NCBI GenBank assembly: GCA_964397425.1
Contig: CAYNID010000005.1
Location: 69,081-133,080 of the forward strand
DNA: 64,000 bases
Direction: 5' to 3'
Origin: Hallerella sp964397425
Lineage (GTDB): Bacteria; Fibrobacterota; Fibrobacteria; Fibrobacterales; Fibrobacteraceae
Shown: in pieces, positions 16,511-26,000 of the stretch
Numbering within the stretch: position 1 is the first letter of the stretch
Layout of the letters: each line of letters opens with the position of its first letter
Position numbers and translations under genes: made by a program
Notes under the pieces: generated by a model
What the model was told of the DNA's origin: nothing
The model's input: only the letters and a program-made list of their open reading frames with translations
The model's database searches: none

Positions 16511-17611
16511 CTACATCCATCCGCGGTCGGAAGTTCCCGAAATGCCGCGCACTTTCAGGTCAAAGTCATCCGGATTTGTCGCAGCAGCCAAAGCCACTTC
16601 ATAAGTAATCAGCTGCTTGGCATAAAGATCGAGCAACGCCTGGTCGAACGTTTGACTGCGATATTGCATGTGACCTTCTGCAATCGCCTGTTCAATCATG
16701 CCCGTTTTATTTTTGTCGATGATGTATTCCCGAATGGCCGCCGTGTTGACCATGACTTCTGCGGCGGGGACACGTCCCGAACCGTCTGCCATGGGCAGCA
16801 AACGCAAGCTGATAATTCCCGCCAAACATTCGCCAAGGAGAAGCCGGACTTCATCGTGCTGGTGCGGCGGATACATGGAAAGTACACGCGCAATCGTTTC
16901 TGTCGCATTGGTCGTATGAATTGTCGCAAAGACCATGTGCCCCGTATCCGCTGCGGTCAACGCGATTTGCATCGTTTCCAAATCTCGAATTTCACCAACC
17001 AGCAAGACATCTGGATCCTGACGCAACGCGGACCGGAGCGCATTCGCATAAGAATTCGTATCCACTCCGATTTCACGCTGGGAAATAATCGATGTACGAT
17101 CCTTGTGCAAGTATTCAATCGGATCTTCCACCGTGATGATGTTGTCCGAAACCGTGTCATTCAAATGATCAATCATCGAAGCCAAACACGTCGACTTTCC
17201 CGAACCCGTTGTTCCCGTGACAAGGACAAGTCCGCGTTTGCGTTCTGCAAGTTCCAAAATCACATCGGGGAGCTTCAGCTCCTGAAATTTGGGAATGCTC
17301 GCTTTGATGTGGCGAATCACCATGGCCGAAGAACCGCGCTGCCGAAAAACGTTTACACGGAAACGTCCCATGTCCCTGGCGCCTACGGCGAAGTCGCATT
17401 CTTTATTGGTTTCAAACCGCTGCATTTGATCCCGGTTCATCATGTCCACCAAGAATTCATCCATCGTCGAAGCGTCGATCGGCGTATCTAAAACCCGAGT
17501 CAATTTTCCATTGATGCGGTAGATTGGCGGAACGCCTACGCGAATGTGCAAGTCCGAAGCTTTTTTTTGCGCCATCAAGCGCAAAAGCTGTTCTATTTTC
17601 AAAGCAGACAT
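16511..17611 (-). CDS. pilT: Twitching-motility retraction ATPase PilT
   Basis: Cytoplasmic hexameric ATPase powering type IV pilus retraction. It has the Walker A motif GTTGSGKST (about residue 130), the Asp box ITVEDPIEYLH, the Walker B VGEIRD (about 205) and the His box FATIHTTNA. The N-terminal PAS-like domain starts at SDLHIRVG. 366 residues is normal. The C terminus ends with a short tail lacking the classical AIRNLIRE motif I would expect for PilT; IREYIIDKNK at about 285 is the related segment. Other pilus genes are absent from the window. It follows the TPR protein by 19 nt. Confidence 0.95.
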   Translation of the reverse strand: MSALKIEQLLRLMAQKKASDLHIRVGVPPIYRINGKLTRVLDTPIDASTMDEFLVDMMNRDQMQRFETNKECDFAVGARDMGRFRVNVFRQRGSSAMVIRHIKASIPKFQELKLPDVILELAERKRGLVLVTGTTGSGKSTCLASMIDHLNDTVSDNIITVEDPIEYLHKDRTSIISQREIGVDTNSYANALRSALRQDPDVLLVGEIRDLETMQIALTAADTGHMVFATIHTTNATETIARVLSMYPPHQHDEVRLLLGECLAGIISLRLLPMADGSGRVPAAEVMVNTAAIREYIIDKNKTGMIEQAIAEGHMQYRSQTFDQALLDLYAKQLITYEVALAAATNPDDFDLKVRGISGTSDRGWM

Positions 17612-17630
17612 CCATCCTCCGTTTGTCGCA

Positions 17631-19550
17631 TCAGCCGTTTAATTTTTCATGGCGAATTTTTTCAATTTCTTCAAGGCGAGTTTGCAAAGACGCATCATCC
17701 GGAGACTTGCGAATCAAATCCTTGTAAATTTTGATGGACTCGTCATAAACGCCCTGTTCAAAATAAATTTCCGCAAGTGTCCGCGTACTGGTCGTCGGAT
17801 CTTCTTCAAGGGCGTCGGATTCGTTTCCGAACAAGCTGTCAAAAGAACTTTCCACGCTGCTTTCCAAACTGGGGGCGGGCGCGGAGTCAGACGGCGTGGA
17901 CGGTGCGGACGGCGCAGGTGACGAATCCGCGGGAAGAGTCAGGTCTTCGGACGGAAGGGCGTCGGACTCGTTTCCGAACAAGCTGTCGAAAGAACTTTCC
18001 ACGCTGCTTTCCAAACTGGGGGCGGGCGCGGAGTCAGACGGCGTGGACGGTGCGGACGGCGCAGGTGACGAATCCGCGGGAAGAGTCAGGTCTTCGGACG
18101 GAAGGGCGTCGGACTCGTTTCCGAACAAGCTGTCGAAAGAACTTTCCACGCTGCTTTCCAAACTGGGGGCGGGCGCGGAGTCAGACGGCGTGGACGGTGC
18201 GGACGGCGCAGGTGACGAATCCGCGGGAAGAGTCAGGTCTTCGGACGGAAGGGCGTCGGACTCGTTTCCGAACAAGCTGTCGAAAGAACTTTCCACGCTG
18301 CTTTCCAAACTGGGGGCGGGCGCGGAGTCAGACGGCGTGGACGGTGCGGACGGCGCAGGTGACGAATCCGCGGGAAGAGTCAGGTCTTCGGACGGAAGGG
18401 CGTCGGACTCGTTTCCGAACAAGCTGTCGAAAGAACTTTCCACGCTGCTTTCCAAACTGGGGGCGGGCGCAGATTCCGACGGCGTAGACGATGCGGACGA
18501 CTCAGACGGACCTTCGGAAATCGCTGACGGCGATTCTGACAACGCCGAAGGAACAAATTCTTCGGGCAATTCATCTTCACCAAAGATGTCATCAAAAGCA
18601 TCCGAAAGGCTTTGCGGTTTGTCTTCTTTCACCGGTTCTTCGGCAGGGAGCGCTTCTTTCAACAGGCCATCGGAAGATTCCTCGTCTGCGGATTCTTCCG
18701 TTTCTGCCGGGCCAAAAATTCCAGAAAGGGCTGAAGAAATGTCGCTGCCGTCAATTTCATCAGTCGGAAACTGGTCCTTGTCTGTATTCGTCGGCGCAAA
18801 TCCCGCAAGCGCATCATCCAAGCTGTGTTCCAAATCACCGAAAGAAACTTCTTCATCGTGTTCATCGTTCGCCGGGAGCAAACTCGACAGCGAAGAAAAC
18901 GGATCATCTTCCTCTGATTTTGAATTTTCTGCGACCGACTCCGGATGAATATCCTTCGCCGGTTCATTTTCCAAAGACTTTTCAAAAATGCTGTCCGCTT
19001 TCGGTGCCTCGGATTCCTGCGGTTCCGCCGGCAAATTCAAAGGCTCTTCTTTAAGCGGTGCGTCTTCTGGCAAATTCAGCGGCGGCGCATCTTTTAAAAT
19101 CGCATCCAACGACGGTTCTGCCGCAGCAGCCGCCACAGGTGCATCCATCAACGCTTCGGTAATTTTCGGAGCGTATTCTTCACTCCAGAACGCATCAAGC
19201 GGATCCAAATCGTGCAGCAACTGGTAATAATGATTCCGGCTTTCTTCATCACCTTTTTTATCGTAAGCATCTCCCAAACGGCGGAGAGCCGAAAGGCAAT
19301 AAGGATTTTTCAAAAGGACCGATTCGCACGCTTCGATCACCTGGTCAAAATCTTCCTTTTGCATCCAAATTTTGGAAAGGACAAGCAATCCTTCTTCGCT
19401 GTCCGGAAATTGAAGAATTCCTTCTTGGGCACATTGCAATGCGCCGTCAAGATCTCCGTTTCGACAAAGCAAATCGGCAAGCCAGGCGAATGCCCGGGAA
19501 GGCTTTTTTTTCCCAATGGATTTGCGAAGGGATTCTACCGTTGTCGCCAT
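17631..19550 (-). CDS. TPR protein with tandem Ser/Pro/Asp-rich repeat region
   Basis: A 639-residue acidic protein with no signal peptide. Residues about 5-110 form TPR-like helical pairs (AFAWLADLLCRNGDLDGAL, ALRRLGDAYDKKGDEE). A long low-complexity linker follows (120-360). Then come four 49-residue repeats plus a partial fifth (about 361-580; unit includes SLESSVESSFDSLFGNES and LPSEDLTLPADSSPAP), and finally another TPR (LAEIYFEQGVYDESIKIYKD). The architecture resembles cytoplasmic scaffold proteins of gliding or pilus systems, and it precedes pilT by 19 nt, so a role in pilus function is a reasonable inference. Start at 19550 has AGAGGTG upstream. Confidence 0.85.
   Translation of the reverse strand: MATTVESLRKSIGKKKPSRAFAWLADLLCRNGDLDGALQCAQEGILQFPDSEEGLLVLSKIWMQKEDFDQVIEACESVLLKNPYCLSALRRLGDAYDKKGDEESRNHYYQLLHDLDPLDAFWSEEYAPKITEALMDAPVAAAAAEPSLDAILKDAPPLNLPEDAPLKEEPLNLPAEPQESEAPKADSIFEKSLENEPAKDIHPESVAENSKSEEDDPFSSLSSLLPANDEHDEEVSFGDLEHSLDDALAGFAPTNTDKDQFPTDEIDGSDISSALSGIFGPAETEESADEESSDGLLKEALPAEEPVKEDKPQSLSDAFDDIFGEDELPEEFVPSALSESPSAISEGPSESSASSTPSESAPAPSLESSVESSFDSLFGNESDALPSEDLTLPADSSPAPSAPSTPSDSAPAPSLESSVESSFDSLFGNESDALPSEDLTLPADSSPAPSAPSTPSDSAPAPSLESSVESSFDSLFGNESDALPSEDLTLPADSSPAPSAPSTPSDSAPAPSLESSVESSFDSLFGNESDALPSEDLTLPADSSPAPSAPSTPSDSAPAPSLESSVESSFDSLFGNESDALEEDPTTSTRTLAEIYFEQGVYDESIKIYKDLIRKSPDDASLQTRLEEIEKIRHEKLNG
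17811..18470 (-). repeat. Tandem 147-bp repeat array inside the TPR gene
   Basis: The period is 147 bases: the same AGGTCTTCGG occurs at 17941, 18088, 18235 and 18382. The unit is 49 codons, so copy number changes keep the frame. Central copies appear identical base for base. The low-coordinate partial copy shows a few substitutions and the high-coordinate edge diverges near 18470, indicating recent expansion from the middle. Confidence 0.95.
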
Positions 19551-19565
19551 ATATTCACCTCTGAC

Positions 19566-19814
19566 TTAACCATTCAAAGCGATGGATTCACTTTGCAACA
19601 GAACGGGAATTCCGTTCCTGACCGGATAAAGGGTTTTGCCACTGCTTGCGACCAACGCTTCATCCAACGCCTCGGACACAACGATTCCTCCTGCATTCTT
19701 TACAGAACCGGATGCAATTTCGGCATTCACTTTGGCAATCAGTTCCGGAGACGCTTCTTGAAGCGGTTCATGAGAATCCGGAGTACATAACATGGAAAGC
19801 ATTTCTGGGTCCAT
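19566..19814 (-). CDS. Small UPF0434/Trm112-like protein
   Basis: 82 residues resembling the YcaR/Trm112-type small domain: LSMLCTPDSHEPL at the N terminus and LYPVRNGIPVLL near residue 65 are the two conserved segments. The usual zinc-binding cysteine pairs are missing; only one Cys remains. These proteins are often found beside sugar or lipid A genes, and here it lies directly between a glycosyltransferase and the TPR protein. The ATG at 19814 replaces a TTG two codons earlier. Its specific function is unknown. Confidence 0.75.
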   Translation of the reverse strand: MDPEMLSMLCTPDSHEPLQEASPELIAKVNAEIASGSVKNAGGIVVSEALDEALVASSGKTLYPVRNGIPVLLQSESIALNG

Positions 19815-19858
19815 AATCAACTATTCCCTTTTCCAACTAAAAATAATTTCTTTTGCAT

Positions 19859-21400
19859 TCAATAAAAGTAATTTAAATCAACAACAGCATAATTGGAGTT
19901 GTTTTCCGTGCCTATCAGAAGTTTGGGGCGAATTCCTTGAAATTTGACATTTTCTGCATCAAAAGATTCGCGGAAACCCGTTGAATCCGACAAAATCAGC
20001 AATTCTGCACAACCAGTTCTTTTACAAATCGCCGGCAAATCGTCTAAATTTCCCAACAGGTGTTCGCGATTCACTTCGGAAACCTTTTCTGGACAGCAAG
20101 AAACGCATCCCAGCAAATTCAATCCGGGCTTGGGACGGTAACGGTCAAACCAACAACCGACCGGATCCGTTGTTCCACCCAGCAAAATGGAGCGTTTCGC
20201 CTTTCCCGAAAAAATCCGGGAAAAATATTTGAACCAAAATGCGAGACGGCGCCAAAAAACGCATCCGAGAAGGATGGCTATCGAAAAGCAGACCACACTG
20301 AGCGGCGTTTTCAAGGCCAAAACCAGAACGGCGTTTTCCACAACCGCTGCCGGAATCAAAAATTTGAAAAGCCGGAGTCCATCGAGTTTTGACGAGGCGT
20401 AATCCCCCGAAAGTGCGAGCGGCAACCAGGTGAACAGGGCGAACACGCCAGAGACTGCGGGAGAGAGTGACTGCCAATGAGACGAAAAAAGAAGGACCAT
20501 CCCCACAAGGAACAAATCCACCAACATTTTCCACCATTGGGGAATCAATCTTGAAAAGACGCCGACCAGAGCCGCAAAGGCGATGCCGATGGCCACGATA
20601 AACGTGGGGAGATGATAATTGCGGTGCTTCTTCGCAAAAATGAGCATCGCCTGGTAAAATTCAATGTACGTACGAAAACGCCGCGTTTTGCTGCTTTGTC
20701 CTTTAAAATGCAAAATGCTCGTTCCCGGATAATAATAATTGCGGAATCCCAATTTTTGAATGCGAAGGCAAATGTCCAAATCTTCGCCGTACATAAAATA
20801 ATCTTCGTCAAATCCGCCGAGCTGTTTGAAAATATCCCGGCGGACTCCCAAAAACGAACCGCTGACCGCATCGACTTCCGTTTCTAAATCCGGATCCAGA
20901 TAAGTCATGTTGTACGCGGCGAAAACTTTACTTTTGGGAAAGAGGGCGGAAAGCCCGACCGTTTTGCAAATCGCGGCAAAAGGCGATGGGAAAGAACGCC
21001 GACAAGCCCATTGGAGAGAGCCGTCCCCATTCAATATTTTGCAACCGACAGCCCCGGCGTTCGGCTTCGTCGCCATGTAAGAAAGCGTTTTACGAAAAGT
21101 TTCCCGCGAAACGACTGTATCCGGATTGATGAAAAAAAGAACTTCTTTTGTCGCATTCCGGGCTGCCAAATTGCAGCCTTTTCCAAAGCCTAAATTTTCA
21201 GAGCTTTCTATCCAATGGACCCGCGGAAACGCCTGTTTCTGGCGTTCGAGAATCGGAATCGGGGAACCGTTGTCAACGACAAAAATTTCGGAATCGATTC
21301 CTTGCAAAGCGTCTTCAACAGACGAAACACAGGCGGGAATGTAATCCCGCGAATTGTAAGCGACAATGATGACAGAACACGACAGCGGAACGTTCGACAT
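19859..21400 (-). CDS. Family 2 glycosyltransferase fused to membrane segments and a Rossmann-like domain
   Basis: Residues 1-230 are a GT2 catalytic domain of the rhamnosyltransferase type: VIIVAYNSRDYIPACV, the metal-binding NPDT, and the acceptor motif GEDLDICLR. Residues about 265-395 contain four or five hydrophobic helices. The C-terminal 110 residues (RSILLGGTTD, LLGCVSCCPE, LGNLDDLPAICKRTG, LLILSDSTG) resemble the nucleotide-binding domain found in polyprenyl glycosylphosphotransferases, but the catalytic transferase part of those enzymes is absent. It probably assembles a surface glycan at the inner membrane. It starts one base before the preceding glycosyltransferase ends. Confidence 0.82.
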   Translation of the reverse strand: MSNVPLSCSVIIVAYNSRDYIPACVSSVEDALQGIDSEIFVVDNGSPIPILERQKQAFPRVHWIESSENLGFGKGCNLAARNATKEVLFFINPDTVVSRETFRKTLSYMATKPNAGAVGCKILNGDGSLQWACRRSFPSPFAAICKTVGLSALFPKSKVFAAYNMTYLDPDLETEVDAVSGSFLGVRRDIFKQLGGFDEDYFMYGEDLDICLRIQKLGFRNYYYPGTSILHFKGQSSKTRRFRTYIEFYQAMLIFAKKHRNYHLPTFIVAIGIAFAALVGVFSRLIPQWWKMLVDLFLVGMVLLFSSHWQSLSPAVSGVFALFTWLPLALSGDYASSKLDGLRLFKFLIPAAVVENAVLVLALKTPLSVVCFSIAILLGCVFWRRLAFWFKYFSRIFSGKAKRSILLGGTTDPVGCWFDRYRPKPGLNLLGCVSCCPEKVSEVNREHLLGNLDDLPAICKRTGCAELLILSDSTGFRESFDAENVKFQGIRPKLLIGTENNSNYAVVDLNYFY

Positions 21401-22114
21401 TCAAGTACGCCCAAATCGCAATTTCAAAACGAGGAAGAACGCTTCGGAAATAATTCCTCCGCTCATTTTAGATACGCCGCGGACACGATCCGTGAAAATA
21501 ATGGGAATTTCCCGGACACGGAGTCCCTTCTTCCAAATTTTGAAGGTTGTTTCAATTTGAAAACAATAACCATCGCTCTTCATTTTGGAAAAATCAAGAG
21601 CTTCTAAAGCGGCCCGGCGAAAACACTTGAATCCGCCCGTTGCGTCTTTGACGGGAAGTCCCGTCACCAGGCGCGTGTAAAGATTGGCAAAATAACTGAG
21701 CAAGAGCCGTTTCCAGTCCCAATTGACAACGCCGATTTTCTTTTCATTGTAACGGCTGCCAAGGACCAAATCCGCCGATTCCGCGGCTTCCAAAAAACGC
21801 GGCAAGTCCGAAGGGCGGTGGCTGAAATCCGCATCCATTTCAAAGACGCGTTCATAATCGCGTTCCAACGCCCATTTGAACCCGGCGACATAAGCCGACC
21901 CCAGTCCCATTTTACCGGAACGGCGCAGCAGATGAATCTTGGGATTTTCCAACGCCATCGCTTCGACCAAATCGCCCGTGCCATCGGGAGAACCGTCGTC
22001 GACGACTAAAACTTCTATGCACGGATCCTGCTTCAAGACTTCGGGCACAATCAGCGGGATATTGTCCTTTTCGTTATACGTCGGAATAATGACCAAACTT
22101 TTCGGATAACCCAT
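21401..22114 (-). CDS. Polyprenol-phosphate mannose synthase-like glycosyltransferase
   Basis: A 237-residue GT2 enzyme of the DPM1 type, without membrane segments: VIIPTYNEKDNI, VVDDGSPDGTGDLV, the DxD in FEMDADFSHRP, and SRYNEKK. The family transfers a sugar from a nucleotide donor to polyprenyl phosphate on the cytoplasmic face. The start at 22114 was chosen for AAGGAG 7 nt upstream; the longer frame would overlap the upstream gene by 50 codons. The Shine-Dalgarno lies within the end of that gene. Together with the adjacent DUF2723 protein it suggests a lipid-linked sugar donor and a membrane transferase using it. Confidence 0.9.
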   Translation of the reverse strand: MGYPKSLVIIPTYNEKDNIPLIVPEVLKQDPCIEVLVVDDGSPDGTGDLVEAMALENPKIHLLRRSGKMGLGSAYVAGFKWALERDYERVFEMDADFSHRPSDLPRFLEAAESADLVLGSRYNEKKIGVVNWDWKRLLLSYFANLYTRLVTGLPVKDATGGFKCFRRAALEALDFSKMKSDGYCFQIETTFKIWKKGLRVREIPIIFTDRVRGVSKMSGGIISEAFFLVLKLRFGRT

Positions 22115-22115
22115 T

Positions 22116-23063
22116 TCAACGCTCCTTGGATTCAAAAGGTTCGCCACCGCGGACCGTTTCCGCAACCGGATACCTCTGTTTTTTGTTCCGGTTGAAAAGC
22201 TCAGCCAAAAATCCGAGCGAGAACAACTGGATACCCAAAAGCAGCGAGAATCCGCCAACGACAATCAACGGGCGCAAATGGAGTGCGCCAAACCGGAGCC
22301 ATTCCACGCCAAAATACCCGAAAACGCCTGCGCCAAAAAGCAAGAACAGAAGTCCAAACGCACCGAAAAAGTGCAACGGCTTTGTGGAAAAACGATTGAG
22401 GAAGAGCAGTGTCAGCAAATCGAGGAATCCGGAAACCAAGCGGGAAACGCCGTATTTCGAAGACCCGTGAATTCGGGCGCGATGTTCTACGGGCATTTCC
22501 GTGATGCGCGCCCCTTGCCATTTCGCCATGACAGGAATAAAGCGGTGAAAATCCCCGTAAAGGTTGATGAAGCGGACAACAGATGCGCGGTAAAGTTTGA
22601 TGCCGCAATTGAAATCGTGCAAACGCTTGCCGCAAATCAAGGACACCGTCAAATTGAACAATTTCGACGGCCAAGTTTTGTGCCACGGATCGTGACGGCG
22701 CACTTTCCAACCAGAAACCAAGTCGTATCCCGTGTCCAAAATTTTCATCATTTTGGGAATTTCACGCGGATCATCTTGCAAATCGCCGTCCAATGTCGCA
22801 ATCAAATCGCCACGGGCGACTGAAAATCCAAGGGACAGCGCATCGGCCTTGCCACAGTTGAACTGAAAACGGAACAACCGGAGAAAGTCATACTGCTTCG
22901 ACAGTTCTTGCAAAACGCTCCAAGAACGGTCACGGCTTCCATCATCAATGACGATGACTTCGTATGATTTTCCCGTCGGAGACATCGCATCGACGATTTC
23001 TTTCATCAGCTCAGGAAGATTTTCTTCTTCTTCCTTGACCGGTATGACAAGGCTTATATCCAT
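22116..23063 (-). CDS. Membrane glycosyltransferase family 2, ArnC/GtrB-like
   Basis: 315 residues: GT2 domain (LVIPVKEEEENLPEL, VIDDGSRDRSW, the DxD in ATLDGDLQDDP) followed by two C-terminal transmembrane helices (about 230-255 and 268-290). This layout is that of GtrB/ArnC-type polyprenyl-phosphate glycosyltransferases. It is distinct from the neighbouring soluble DPM1-like enzyme, so the locus encodes two such activities. The ATG at 23063 replaces a TTG two codons upstream. It lies 14 nt after the DUF2723 gene. Confidence 0.88.
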   Translation of the reverse strand: MDISLVIPVKEEEENLPELMKEIVDAMSPTGKSYEVIVIDDGSRDRSWSVLQELSKQYDFLRLFRFQFNCGKADALSLGFSVARGDLIATLDGDLQDDPREIPKMMKILDTGYDLVSGWKVRRHDPWHKTWPSKLFNLTVSLICGKRLHDFNCGIKLYRASVVRFINLYGDFHRFIPVMAKWQGARITEMPVEHRARIHGSSKYGVSRLVSGFLDLLTLLFLNRFSTKPLHFFGAFGLLFLLFGAGVFGYFGVEWLRFGALHLRPLIVVGGFSLLLGIQLFSLGFLAELFNRNKKQRYPVAETVRGGEPFESKER

Positions 23064-23077
23064 ACGCAATTCCTAAA

Positions 23078-26000
23078 TCAGTGAGTCGAATCCGAAGCGG
23101 ATACTGTCGCCGAATCCCCTTGCGGAGCATCGGGCACCACCGTAAGGGCGGACATCGCATTGACAGCATTCAAGCTCATCATCAAACGGGCACGCCCCTG
23201 TTCTTCATATTCGGGGACGTTTTCAAGTCCCTTTTCCATGTATTTTTGGATGCGGTCCTTATCCCGCAAAATTTCGAGGACATGAGCGGTAGCCCAGTAG
23301 CAGCGCCATTCCTCGGGGAATTGATAAATGCCCAAATCCAGATAGCGCAGGGCGAAATTCGCCATTTCTTCGAGTTTTTCCTTTTTGGAAACGGTCATCG
23401 GCGAACCGTCGCGGAGAACGCCTTCCATTTCTTCGCGGATTTGGAATGCGATTTGCAAATAGAGGGACGTGTAGCTGGAGAGCAAACGGGCCGTTTCGCC
23501 GTTGATGTAAGCCGTTCCATCGCCCAATCCGCGATACTTGTAAACGCTGTCCACCAAATAAGCGGTGCGTTCCAAATCGAAATCGCGGTTCGTTTTGCGG
23601 CGGTCCGTCGTATCTCCCTGCATGAAGTTGTAAACCATGCCTTCCTGCACCATGTACTTTTCAAGTCCCATGAAATTGGACATTCCAACCGTCGTCGAAA
23701 AATGCAATGGGCGATCCACGTTGTTCATGGCCAGATCCATCACCAGTTTGTTTTGGGTGAGCATCAAGACGCTGCGGCGTTGAGACTGCCATTCTTTGAA
23801 CGCGGAATAAACTTGCCACATCACGCGGTATTGCTTCAATTTCAGCGTATCCGTTTCGGGTTTTGCGTTGCCCAGAGAATCCGTCATGGAGGCAATCCTA
23901 TCTTCCAATATCGGAATGATTTGATTCGCCTTATCAACCCAGGTGCCCGCAAAATGATTCGGATCCCTTTGGTTGTCATCACCTATCGCCATGCTTTTTT
24001 CAATGCCTTCCGCATCGTAACTGAGTTTTAAAATCGGTTCTTGGACAAGCATCTGCTTGATATACCAATCGGTATTTCCCAAGGAAAGGTTCACCACGCG
24101 AACGTCCTTGCGGATTCCGGCAACCTCTTGCGCAAACCACAGCGGGAATGTATCGTTGTCTCCATTTGTAAAGAGAATTGCATTCGGACGACAGCTGTTC
24201 AACAAGTTATAAGCGTAATCCCACGGCACCCACAATCCAGAACGGTCGTGTTCGTGATAATTCGAAATACACGGGATTACGGAACAGATGAGGATGAAAG
24301 CCACGGCGACAGGGAGAGCGAGGACAGACATTCCCGCCGAAAGCATGTACACCAAAATGCCAACGCCAATGCCAAAAATCAGGCTCATGAAAATGTACGC
24401 GGGCGTGTAGAAGTAATCCCGTTCGCGCACTTCGATGTGCATCGCTTCCGGGAAGGGTGCCCGGCGGCCCATCTTGGCGAAAGCCATTTCAATGTTTTTC
24501 CAATTCGCCCATGCCGGCGAATTTTCCAACTCGGAAAGCCGCTTAGCCGATTTTTCAATTTCCGCGGCAGAGGCTCCACGATTCCGCAACGAATTCAACA
24601 CCATTTTTTCGTGTTCAATTTCTTGCCGCAAATCCAACAGCGTATTTGGATTCGGAACCGAGTATTTATATCCCATCTGGTTCAAATTTTTGACACTTTC
24701 CCCGACAGAAAGCTTCCAATAATCAAAATCGCGGCGGGAATCCATGCGCATTCCATCGGCAAAGTTGATGTAAAAGAGTAGTCCTATCGAACAAATGGCG
24801 TAAAGGACAGAAATGTAAACGCCCAACTTCCGATGACGGCGATACGAGAATACGCACACGGCGACAATCGCCCCATTGAAAAGCAGGAACCAGATTAATT
24901 GCGCCGGGACATTGTCCCCCATGACGCGCATTTGCGTCGGGAAAGAAATGCCAAAACGCTTCAGCGGAACATTTTCCGAAGGATCGAAGGCATAAACTCC
25001 GTTGCCGTATGTGACTCCACCCACTTTGAACGGCAAATATTGAGCGATCTGATAGCCGCCAAATCCCATATTCGGGAACGACAGGAACTGGTGAGAAATC
25101 TGGGCACGGCGGAAAAAGGCGCGGCTGAGCATCCCTTCGGAACCATACTGTTTCCGTTCCAAGAAATCGTTGAACGCGCTCCAATTTTTCGAATCCAACA
25201 ATTTGCCCAACTGCAAATTGCCCGCATCATCCCTAAAGTCAATTTCCGGATCATTTTCATCGATCACGGGGTTCAGCTCCGAACGGATGGGAATGTACAG
25301 ATGGGAACTGTAACCCAGCATGGCGACGACGACAAACGCCAAAGACAAGCGGACATTTTTCGCGAGTTCCGTTTTCGAAGCGACCATCACAGACATAACG
25401 CCCAACACGACAAGCAGGACAAGAGAAATCAGAATGAATTTGGAAACCGCATAAATCACGGAACACAGGAGGATTCCCGTAATCCACACCGGAAGTCTGG
25501 AAACAATCTTCTTCGGTTCGGCGATGAGCAACAGGACAAATACGGCGGGAATGGTGAGGAGCGTATAAAGATGCGCGCCAACGCCCAAAAAAGCGATGTA
25601 ACAGATAAAGATCAGGATGCGGTTTCCCCAGGCATCTTCCCGGTGGTCAAACCATTTCAACGCGAGATAAGACACGAGCATCACGATGAGCATGGCAAAG
25701 CCGTAAACTTCCGCTTCGACCGCGCTGAACCAGAATGTATCGCTGAACGTGAGAAGGAATCCCGCGCAAAGGGCGGCGGCGACAAGAGAAAGTCGGCGAA
25801 GGCCTTCTGAAACTTTTCCGGCAAATTTGTCTGCCGAAAGAATCTTCGAAAGAAAATCCCAGGCGAACAATGACGTGACAAAGACAGTCAATGCGGAACT
25901 GACGACAGAAATGTAATTCAACCGTTTGGCGATTTCTTCGACAAAAGGCAAGAGAACTATCATTACCCGCGAAAGCAGCACAAAGAAAGGCGTTCCGGGA

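Noticed and set aside
17811..18470. Possible CRISPR array
   Set aside because: Repeats are contiguous, 147 bp long, in frame within a gene and without variable spacers.
17896..18948. A 350-codon plus-strand frame with tandem repeats
   Set aside because: Mirror of the 147-bp repeats in the TPR gene, whose period is a multiple of three, so several frames stay open. The minus-strand frame has TPR domains and a ribosome binding site.
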